Positions 26,348 to 33,262 of a DNA stretch of 64,000 nt are shown piece after piece. The notes under the pieces were generated by a model. It ran no database searches and had not been told where the DNA came from. It saw nothing but the letters and a program-made list of their open reading frames with translations. Each line of letters opens with the position of its first letter. The stretch's first letter is position 1. The stretch spans positions 62,001-126,000 of the forward strand of contig CADCIU010000003.1 in the NCBI GenBank assembly GCA_902801585.1, in the 5' to 3' direction. The position numbers were made by a program, and so were the translations under genes. Source of the stretch: an uncultured Lachnospiraceae bacterium (GTDB lineage Bacteria; Bacillota_A; Clostridia; Lachnospirales; Lachnospiraceae).

Positions 26348-27538
26348 CTACGCACGGGTCTCCCGCCTGAGTATCTGCAGAAATTCTTCCGCGCCTTCGG
26401 TTCTGCCCAGTTCTCCGTATACGTTAGAGAAGACCAGGACCTCCACCCGCATTTTCCCGTCCGCCCACGACCGCATCACGGCCTGAATGCGGCGCGTCAT
26501 CTCTGTGAGCACCTCTTTGTCCAGCCCCGACTCCCTCAGGATCCTGACCGCCTCGTCGGTCGTCACGCAGTCCGACAGCGCTTCGGCCGCCTCCTCTGCG
26601 AGGCTCCCGGCCCCATGCGGATCTCCGCCCCTGCCCGCAGTCACATCCCGCGCGATCTGCGTGAGGATCTCCATGCGATGGTCTCCGTATTGGGAGTGTG
26701 TGTTCCGGATCCCTCCGGCGACCTTGACCAGCTTCCCGATATGCCCGACAAAGAGCATACCGGCAAACCCGGCTTCTGCCGCCATCTGCACCGTGTCACA
26801 GACGAAATTCGAGGATGTCACCGCCGTGTCGAGAGAGAATCCGTATCTGTTCATGAAGAAGCTTTTGCCGTAACTGCCGGGCGCCGCCGGCAGGACGGTT
26901 AATCCTTCCCGGCGCTTGACGCTGATCTCCACCCGAATCGTGTCCAAAAGGGCGCGCTCGCTCATAGGCTCGACAATGCCGCTGGTCCCCAGAATGGAGA
27001 TGCCTCCCACGATTCCCAGCTTGGGATTAAAAGTCCTGGCAGCCAGTTCGCGTCCCTGAGGTACACTGATGATCACATCAAACCCCCGTGGATCCGGGCA
27101 TCTCCCGGACTCCCGTACAGCTTCCCAAACCGCTTCTTCGATCATCCGTCTGGGCGTACTGTTGATCGCCGCATTTCCGACCGGCTGGTCCAGCCCCGGT
27201 TTTGTCACGCGCCCGACGCCCTCCCCGCCTTCTATTCTCACTCCCGGAAGATCGGAAAAGGCGGCCTCTGCGCAGATCAGCGCATGATTGGTCACATCCG
27301 GGTCGTCGCCGCTGTCCTTGCGCACCCCGCAGGAAACGGCCGACGGAGATGACCGCACGTCCTCTATATCCAGGTACAGCTCGGGACCCCTCGGCGTCTT
27401 CAGCCTGACCGCTGAGACTCTTTCCCCGGTCAGAAGCATCATGACCGCCGCCTTTGCCGCCGCTGCCGCACAGCTCCCCGTCGTGTACCCGAGCCGGAGT
27501 TTTTGCCCTCCCTTTTCGATGTATGCATTCCATTCCAT
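26348..27538 (-). CDS. cbiD: Cobalt-precorrin-5B C1-methyltransferase
   Basis: A 396-residue CbiD. It methylates C1 during anaerobic corrin synthesis. Visible family blocks are LRLGYTTGSCAAAAAKAAV near the N-terminus, FDVIISVPQGRELAARTFNP, GISILGTSGIVEPMSERAL, and GMLFVGHIGKLVKVAGGI with NTHSQYGDHR. The ATG at 27538 lies 4 bases after the cbiC stop; an earlier start would overlap cbiC without a better ribosome site. CbiD is diagnostic of the early-cobalt (anaerobic) pathway. Confidence 0.95.
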   Translation of the reverse strand: MEWNAYIEKGGQKLRLGYTTGSCAAAAAKAAVMMLLTGERVSAVRLKTPRGPELYLDIEDVRSSPSAVSCGVRKDSGDDPDVTNHALICAEAAFSDLPGVRIEGGEGVGRVTKPGLDQPVGNAAINSTPRRMIEEAVWEAVRESGRCPDPRGFDVIISVPQGRELAARTFNPKLGIVGGISILGTSGIVEPMSERALLDTIRVEISVKRREGLTVLPAAPGSYGKSFFMNRYGFSLDTAVTSSNFVCDTVQMAAEAGFAGMLFVGHIGKLVKVAGGIRNTHSQYGDHRMEILTQIARDVTAGRGGDPHGAGSLAEEAAEALSDCVTTDEAVRILRESGLDKEVLTEMTRRIQAVMRSWADGKMRVEVLVFSNVYGELGRTEGAEEFLQILRRETRA

Positions 27539-27542
27539 TTCT

Positions 27543-28202
27543 TCACACCGTGATGCGATACAGGATCGCATTGCAGATCGCCGCCGCGACGCCGCTGCCG
27601 CCCTTCCTTCCGCGATTGCAGATATACGGCACGCCGGTCCTCATGATGCGCTCTTTGGCCGTGATGACATTCACGAAGCCGACCGGCACTGCAATGACAA
27701 GTTCCGGCCTGTATCCCTGCAGGATCTTTTCCTCCAGCGCCAGCAGCGCTGTGGGCGCGTTCCCCACCGCGAAGATCGTCGGCGCCCCGCTCTTCTCTGC
27801 CTCGCTGACTGCCTTGTCCACGGCTGCCGCCGAACGCGTCGTCCCGCAGTGTTTTGCCGTTTCGGCGACATCCGGGTCCGCTATATAACAGTGCGCTCCG
27901 CCGCCAAGTTCCGCCAGCTTCCTCTTATTGATGCCGGACATGGCCATCGTCGTATCCGTCACAATGTGCGCCCCGCGGCGCAGCGCGTCCTCAGCCCTTT
28001 CCAGAGCCCCTTCGCTGAAGGCCATTGTGTCAAAATACTCAAAGTCCGCCGTCGTGTGGATGACGCGCAAAAGGACATGCTTCCTGTCCTCAGGGATCGT
28101 CCTGCCGGCCTGTCTGAGCTCCTCTTCAATGATCTGAAAGCTCATCTTCTCGATATCCTGTGGAAGGACGTGCAAGATCCCTGTTTCCCTGCTCTCTTCC
28201 AT
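27543..28202 (-). CDS. cbiC: Cobalt-precorrin-8 methylmutase
   Basis: A 219-residue CbiC that moves the methyl group from C11 to C12 to give cobyrinate. The catalytic His lies in RVIHTTADFEY; TDTTMAMSGINK, IFAVGNAPTALL and VGFVNVITAKE are family blocks. The ATG at 28202, preceded by GAGGTGGAG, is preferred; an in-frame ATG at 28232 overlapping the cbiP stop is possible and would add 10 residues. Confidence 0.95.
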   Translation of the reverse strand: MEESRETGILHVLPQDIEKMSFQIIEEELRQAGRTIPEDRKHVLLRVIHTTADFEYFDTMAFSEGALERAEDALRRGAHIVTDTTMAMSGINKRKLAELGGGAHCYIADPDVAETAKHCGTTRSAAAVDKAVSEAEKSGAPTIFAVGNAPTALLALEEKILQGYRPELVIAVPVGFVNVITAKERIMRTGVPYICNRGRKGGSGVAAAICNAILYRITV

Positions 28203-28228
28203 GTGCTCCACCTCAAATGCCGATGATC

Positions 28229-29833
28229 TCAAATGCTTATGATCTCATAAATCTTTTCCAGATCCATATGCGCCCGCAGCGTCTTCGCCAAAAGATCGTA
28301 CTGCGCCTCTGCGTGCGCACGAATATCCGTCGCGCGTCCGCGCTCTGATTCTGCGCAAGACGGCAGCGATATGCCTTTCGCTTCCGCAAGGGCTCGGGCG
28401 GCCCTGCGCGCCACCCCCGGGGCATCGAAGATGCCGTGCACATAGGTGCCGTAAACATTGCCTGCCGCGGCGCCGTCCAAGGTGTAAACACCTGTGCGCC
28501 GATCCAGGATCCTGCTAAAGCACCCGGTCCCTTCTCCCGCGCTGCCCGGCATCGCTGCGGCGGACTGTACCGCATCGGGCAGCGTTATGGCGGACTGTGC
28601 CGCATCCGGCCCCGGCGCCGTTCTCCCCATGTGGATCTCGTACCCTTCGATCTCCATGCCGCTCAGCGGCGCCAGAATGCCCGGCAGTTCCCCGATCCTT
28701 CCGCTGACCCGCGTCCGCCTCTTCTGCGCGGTAAATATTGTCTCTGTATCCAGAAAGCCCAGTCCCTGCACGGATCCGCCCTCTTCGATCCGGTCCGGAT
28801 CATGAACGGCTCTCCCGAGCATCTGATAGCCCCCGCAGATGCCGAAGATCGGGCAGCCCTGCTTCCAAAGCCCGGAAAGCGCGGCAGCCATGCCGCTGTC
28901 CCGCAGCCATTTGAGATCCGCGATCGTGTTCTTGGTGCCCGGCAGGATGACCAGATCCGGGATACCGAGGGCGCCGGGCCTGGACACATAGCGCAGATCC
29001 ACTTCCGGTACCTGGGAAAACGCGCCGAAATCCGTAAAATTGGACAGGTGCGGCAGCCTCACGACCGCGATCTCCAGCGGTTTCCCTGACGGAGCGCGGT
29101 TGGTCTGCGCAAGCTGCGGCGCGAGCGAATCCTCTTCGTCGATGTCGAGCTGCATGTAAGGCACCACACCGACCACCGGAACGCCGCTTCGCTCCTCCAG
29201 CATGCGGATCCCCGGATCCAGTATCGTCTTGTCGCCGCGGAATTTGTTCACGATCAGTCCCTTTAAGAGCGCCTGCTCCTCGGGTTCGAGGAGCATCTGC
29301 GTTCCCAGAAGCTGCGCGAAGACGCCCCCGCGGTCAATATCTCCTGCCAGAAGGACCGGCGCGCCGACGGCTTTTGCCAGCCCCATATTGACAATATCAT
29401 CCTTTTTCAGGTTGATCTCCGCGGGACTTCCCGCGCCCTCGATCACAATGACGTCGTACTGCGCCGACAACGACGCGTAGGCGTCCAGCACCAGCGGCAT
29501 GAGGCTCTTTTTGCAGGCAAAATATTCCCTGGCCCCCATATCTCCCCGCACCTCTCCGTTCACAATGACCTGCGATCCCGTGTCCGTCGTCGGCTTGAGC
29601 AATATGGGATTCATTCTCACATCGGGCTCAATGCCTGCGGCCTGCGCCTGCATCACCTGGGCCCGCCCCATCTCGAGCCCGTCGACCGTGATGAAGGAAT
29701 TGAGCGCCATATTCTGGGATTTGAAGGGGGCGGCGCGGTAACCGTCCTGCCGCAGGATCCGGCACAGCCCTGCCGTCAGCAGGCTTTTGCCGACGCCGGA
29801 CATGGTCCCCTGGATCATGATCGACTTTGCCAT
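28229..29833 (-). CDS. cbiP: Cobyric acid synthase (CbiP/CobQ)
   Basis: A 534-residue ATP-dependent amidase that amidates side chains b, d, e and g of adenosylcobyrinate diamide. The N-terminal P-loop domain shows MIQGTMSGVGKSLLTAGL and FKSQNMALNS; the C-terminal class I glutamine amidotransferase domain has the Cys in FGICGGYQMLG and the His in GTYVHGIFD. An expanded Ala/Pro-rich loop at about residues 410-430 comes from a roughly 30-bp tandem duplication. Confidence 0.95.
   Translation of the reverse strand: MAKSIMIQGTMSGVGKSLLTAGLCRILRQDGYRAAPFKSQNMALNSFITVDGLEMGRAQVMQAQAAGIEPDVRMNPILLKPTTDTGSQVIVNGEVRGDMGAREYFACKKSLMPLVLDAYASLSAQYDVIVIEGAGSPAEINLKKDDIVNMGLAKAVGAPVLLAGDIDRGGVFAQLLGTQMLLEPEEQALLKGLIVNKFRGDKTILDPGIRMLEERSGVPVVGVVPYMQLDIDEEDSLAPQLAQTNRAPSGKPLEIAVVRLPHLSNFTDFGAFSQVPEVDLRYVSRPGALGIPDLVILPGTKNTIADLKWLRDSGMAAALSGLWKQGCPIFGICGGYQMLGRAVHDPDRIEEGGSVQGLGFLDTETIFTAQKRRTRVSGRIGELPGILAPLSGMEIEGYEIHMGRTAPGPDAAQSAITLPDAVQSAAAMPGSAGEGTGCFSRILDRRTGVYTLDGAAAGNVYGTYVHGIFDAPGVARRAARALAEAKGISLPSCAESERGRATDIRAHAEAQYDLLAKTLRAHMDLEKIYEIISI
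28551..28610 (-). repeat. About 30-bp tandem duplication in cbiP
   Basis: Two diverged units encode the repeated pattern LPDA-x-QSA near the C-terminal amidotransferase domain. Boundaries are approximate. Confidence 0.55.
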
Positions 29834-29856
29834 TTGCGTTTATTCCTCTTTTTCGT

Positions 29857-31554
29857 TTATTCCTCTGCCGCGGGATCCGTCACGATGACCTTGTGGTCAT
29901 ACCATTTGCCTTTTTCTCCCACCAGCGCGCAGTCAAATTCCTGTCCGATCGCGGGAACAGGGATATCGAACCCGTAGACCTCTTCCGTCGTGCCGTCACT
30001 GTATGTCACTTCATCGATCGTGGGCTCAAGAAGGACGGCGCCCTCTTTCTGCGCATCTTCGGCAGTTCCGGGGTAAAGCTTCAGGATCTTCTTGGAGACA
30101 AGCGTGACGTGAATGTTCATCTCGGAATCTTTCACTGTCAGTGTTCCCTTGTTGTCATAAGCTTCATTCACATGGAACATGCTGCCGTCGGTCGTAAAAG
30201 TCGCCTTATAGACGCCGTCCGGAAGTGTATCGCCTGCTGCGCTCTCAGATTCGGTCTCCGTACCGACCGCAGCCCCTGTGTGGGCTGTATAGACCGCTTC
30301 AACGTCTTCGATCCTTCCCAGTCCCGCGATCTGGCAGTCCACCTGATCGAAGTTTCCGGAAGCAGTGAACATGCTCTTCCACGAATCCTCGTCTTCGCCC
30401 GCCATGTCGTTGTTGGCGTGGTCTCCCGCCACGACCATCAGAGGGCGCAGAATGACTTTCTTATACCCGGCTTCCGACACTTTCTCTATCACCGCTTCGC
30501 ACGCCGTGTCCTCCGGCTCGCCCTCGACGGTGCCGATGAAGACGTTCCCGTAACCCAGCGCTTCCATCTGCGTCTGCATCTGGTCATAGGTCACCTTGGC
30601 GACGTGTGCCGTGCCGTGTCCCAAAAAGACAAACGCGGTCCCATCCTGCGCCGCCGCTTCAAGGCTCTCAAATCCCGCATCGGCGACTGTCTGCGCCACG
30701 ACCGCCTTTGCGACGGCTTCCTTATCCTCGTTGATCACGGATGCGTCTGTGCCGACCTCCCCCAGAAGCGGCTCCGCGATGCGTACGGACAAAAAGTCCC
30801 CTGAAGCTGCCGTGACGGCGTCCACAAGGTCGTCGTACTCGGATCCGTGCATCAGGTGCGTGGGCTGCACGATCAGGTTCTTCACGCCGTTAGCCTTCGC
30901 GCGCGCAAGTGCCTGTTCCACGTTGTCGATGACTTCGTTGTCGCGGGCCTGGATATGATTGATGATGATCTGGGACGTGAAGGCTCTGCGCACGGACCAG
31001 TCAGGATAGGCCTCCTGAAGCGCTTTTTCGATTCCGCCGATATCCGTCGCACGGCTTTCATTGAAGGACGTGCCGAAGCTCACCACCAGCAGCTCGTTCT
31101 CGCCGATCCCGTCCGCATTCAGCGGGTCGTCCGCGGACGCGTCCCCCGTATCGAGGCCAAAATAGTCCGGATCTGCAAACTCACCTTCCACCATCGCTTT
31201 CTGCTCATCCGTCAGAGCGTCCCATGCCGCTCTTGCCGCGGCGATGTCCTCATCCGTCGTCTCCGTGCGCTCCTGCACATAGATCGCATCGATGAGTGCC
31301 GCGCACTCTGCTGCCAGCTCCTCGTCGGTCTTGCCGGCTCCGTCTGTCTGAGCCGTACTGTCTGCCTGCGAGGTTCCGGTACTGTCTGCCTGCGGGGTTC
31401 CGGTACTGTCTGCCTGCGAAGCGTCGTCTGTCTGCGCCACTGCTTCTGTCTGCGCCGCCTCATCTTTCTGCGAAGCGCCCGCGCCGCCGCATCCCGCAAG
31501 AAGCGCGCCCGTAAGTATGAATGAAACCAGTGCTGCTGCAACTCTCTTTTTCAT
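29857..31554 (-). CDS. cbiK: Lipoprotein CbiK-type cobaltochelatase with extra C-terminal domain
   Basis: A 565-residue protein with a lipobox (LLAGC, Cys22), so it should be exported and lipid-anchored. A Thr/Ser/Asp/Gln-rich repeat linker (about 30-75) leads to a CbiK-type chelatase (about 150-405): LLVVSFGTSFNESRATD, TSQIIINHI, VQPTHLMHGSEYDDL and FLGHGTAHVAKV, with the expected metal-binding histidines. CbiK inserts cobalt into sirohydrochlorin. Residues about 435-560 form a beta-rich domain (GVYKATFTTDGSMFHVNEA, GKWYDHKV) seen in clostridial surface lipoproteins. Export is puzzling for a step thought to be cytoplasmic; it may act as an extracytoplasmic metal or tetrapyrrole chaperone. 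The ATG overlaps the cobT stop (ATGA). Confidence 0.85.
   Translation of the reverse strand: MKKRVAAALVSFILTGALLAGCGGAGASQKDEAAQTEAVAQTDDASQADSTGTPQADSTGTSQADSTAQTDGAGKTDEELAAECAALIDAIYVQERTETTDEDIAAARAAWDALTDEQKAMVEGEFADPDYFGLDTGDASADDPLNADGIGENELLVVSFGTSFNESRATDIGGIEKALQEAYPDWSVRRAFTSQIIINHIQARDNEVIDNVEQALARAKANGVKNLIVQPTHLMHGSEYDDLVDAVTAASGDFLSVRIAEPLLGEVGTDASVINEDKEAVAKAVVAQTVADAGFESLEAAAQDGTAFVFLGHGTAHVAKVTYDQMQTQMEALGYGNVFIGTVEGEPEDTACEAVIEKVSEAGYKKVILRPLMVVAGDHANNDMAGEDEDSWKSMFTASGNFDQVDCQIAGLGRIEDVEAVYTAHTGAAVGTETESESAAGDTLPDGVYKATFTTDGSMFHVNEAYDNKGTLTVKDSEMNIHVTLVSKKILKLYPGTAEDAQKEGAVLLEPTIDEVTYSDGTTEEVYGFDIPVPAIGQEFDCALVGEKGKWYDHKVIVTDPAAEE
31357..31428 (-). repeat. 24-bp tandem repeat in the cbiK linker
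   Basis: Two complete 24-bp units (31357-31380 and 31381-31404) and a partial third encode the octapeptide pattern QADSTGT(S/P) in the linker after the lipobox. Confidence 0.75.
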
Positions 31555-32750
31555 TGATGCCTCCTTAAATGATTTGTATAGTCTTTATACTGTTCCACTT
31601 GGATCTCCTCAAAGGTATCCATCTGTTCGTAGATATCGCACGCCATGTCCAAAAGCGGGAACAGGGCCGCGGCGCCCGTCCCTTCTCCCAGATGCATGCC
31701 CGCGTGCAGGATCGGAGTGATATCTCCGCCAGCCGTCTGCTGCTCCCGCGCGCGCCGCGCCGATTCAAATCCCGGCGTGTTCGCGGCCGCTCCTGCAGAC
31801 GGCGCGAATCCCAGCGCCTCCATGGCCGCTCCCGCAGACGGCGCGAATCCCAGCGCCTCCATGACCGCTCCCGCCGCCGGTTCGCCCGAAATATGGGACG
31901 GCAGCATATAGCCGCGTGACGCAGGCGCTGTTTTGACCGCGAGGAGCGCAGCGACCGCTGAGATAAAGCCGTCTATGACGACCGGAACGCGACTGGCGGC
32001 GCCGCCGATGAACAGCCCGCACATGGCGGCGATGTCGTATCCGCCAACCTTGGCGAGCACGTCGATCGGATCCTCCGGGTCCGGGCGGTTCACCTCGATC
32101 GCTCTGCGGATGACCGCAGCTTTCCTTATGACGCCCTCCGGGGAGAGCCCGGCGCCGGCACCTGTCACCGCCTCGGGATCCACGTACAGCAGCACCGCCG
32201 TGACAGCGGAACTTGTGGTCGTATTGCCGATGCCCATTTCGCCTGCCGCCAGGAGCCCGTATCCCGCGTCCGCCAGTTCGCGCGCTTTGCAGATCCCCGC
32301 TTCTATGGCAAAAAGTGCCTCTTCCCGCGTCATAGCCGGTCCTCTCACCATGTTGGCCGTGCCGCAGCGGGTCTTTCTCTTTTCTACGCGGGGCGTATCG
32401 ACAGCCATGCCGACGTCCACCGGATACAGGTCCGCACCTGCCCTCTTGCACATGATCGCGGCGCAGGATTTCCCGTCGATGAAGTTCTCCGCCACGACCG
32501 CTGTCGTCTCCTGTCCGGTCTGGCTCACGCCCTCGGCCACGACGCCGTTGTCCGCGCAGAAAATGACCAACGCCTTTTTGCGGATATCCGGCTCAGCGGT
32601 CCCCTGCATTGCTGAGATGCGCACCAGCATTTCTTCGAGCGCGCCCAGTCCGTACAAGGGCTTTGCGATCCGGTTCCAGCGCGCCCTGCACGCGGACGCG
32701 GCCTTTTCGTCCGGCGGCCTGATCCGCCGGATCGTCTCTTGTAAAGTCAT
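31551..32750 (-). CDS. cobT: Nicotinate-nucleotide-dimethylbenzimidazole phosphoribosyltransferase
   Basis: A 399-residue CobT that activates the lower-ligand base as alpha-ribazole phosphate. Family blocks are VIFCADNGVVAEGVSQTGQ, GEMGIGNTTTSSAVTA, LPSHISGEPAAG and, near the end, HLGEGTGAAAL with the catalytic Glu. The ATG at 32750 follows GAGGAGAAACT. Between EPAAGAVMEALG and the LGEGTGA block the protein carries about 40 extra residues created by a 39-bp duplication and more low-complexity sequence. It is the first gene after the riboswitch and terminator, with its own stop overlapping cbiK. Confidence 0.94.
   Translation of the reverse strand: MTLQETIRRIRPPDEKAASACRARWNRIAKPLYGLGALEEMLVRISAMQGTAEPDIRKKALVIFCADNGVVAEGVSQTGQETTAVVAENFIDGKSCAAIMCKRAGADLYPVDVGMAVDTPRVEKRKTRCGTANMVRGPAMTREEALFAIEAGICKARELADAGYGLLAAGEMGIGNTTTSSAVTAVLLYVDPEAVTGAGAGLSPEGVIRKAAVIRRAIEVNRPDPEDPIDVLAKVGGYDIAAMCGLFIGGAASRVPVVIDGFISAVAALLAVKTAPASRGYMLPSHISGEPAAGAVMEALGFAPSAGAAMEALGFAPSAGAAANTPGFESARRAREQQTAGGDITPILHAGMHLGEGTGAAALFPLLDMACDIYEQMDTFEEIQVEQYKDYTNHLRRHQ
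31785..31862 (-). repeat. 39-bp x2 in-frame tandem duplication in cobT
   Basis: Units 31785-31823 and 31824-31862 differ at one position and each encodes 13 residues with the core MEALGFAPSAG. The first MEALG is the normal family sequence, so the copy is a recent duplication into a loop just before the active-site glutamate block. Confidence 0.85.
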
Positions 32751-32835
32751 AGTTTCTCCTCTGCGGTATTTTTCTCCAATACGCACTCCGCTGCAGGAAG
32801 CACGCGCTGCCCCTTTTGTCTGACCACGCCGCACA

Positions 32836-32870
32836 AGCAAAAGAGCCGCTTCCTACCGGGAAACGGCTCC
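32836..32870 (-). terminator. Intrinsic terminator between cobalamin riboswitch and cobT
   Basis: An 11-bp stem (32843-32853 with 32859-32869, one G-T pair) with a 5-base loop is followed on the minus strand by TTTTG. It lies between the riboswitch aptamer and cobT, as expected for a transcriptional off-switch when adenosylcobalamin binds. Confidence 0.8.
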
Positions 32871-32991
32871 ATAACAGATCTCTCTGAAATGATCTGCAGA
32901 CAACACAAAAACCGGAAAGCATCTCCGCCTTCCCGCGGCCGACGCTTTCTGTTTCTCTTTTGCCTATCCGCCATGCACCGTGACCTTTAGA

Positions 32992-33190
32992 CCATCCTCT
33001 GCAGGCAGGTCTCCTGGCTCATGGCCTGTTTGCGGTTCCGGCGCCTTCCCGGCAGCATTTCGCCGCCAGTGACATAGTTGCGGAACCGGCCATTCACAGT
33101 TGCGGGACAGCACGGGAATCACACCCGTTTCCCTTTTCACCGCCCTCCCCCGGATCAGCTCCGAAGAGGGCGACACCTGCAGATGCTCTC
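32992..33190 (-). promoter_or_regulatory. Cobalamin riboswitch
   Basis: On the minus strand the conserved B12-box AGCCAGGAGACCTGCC is at 33004-33019, and the core GATTCCCGTGCTGTCCCGCA with AACTGTGA lies upstream; the GGGAAACGGGTGTGA region precedes it. The ends can pair (CATCTGCAGG with CCTGCAGAGGATG) to form P1. It controls the whole cobalamin operon and is followed by an intrinsic terminator. Confidence 0.93.
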
Positions 33191-33206
33191 ATATCGATTT
33201 GACTCT

Positions 33207-33236
33207 ATTATATCGTCTCGGAATGCAATAAGCGAC
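33207..33236 (-). promoter_or_regulatory. Probable promoter of the cobalamin operon
   Basis: A perfect -10 box TATAAT (plus-strand 33207-33212) stands just upstream of the riboswitch, placing the start near 33200. No good -35 was seen at normal spacing, so an activator may help. Confidence 0.5.
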
Positions 33237-33262
33237 CTTTTTCTCACTGCGCCGGCGGCGCC

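Noticed and set aside
32747..33176. Short minus-strand frames over the cobalamin riboswitch and terminator
   Set aside because: They overlap a structured RNA leader with conserved riboswitch sequence and lack a credible start site.
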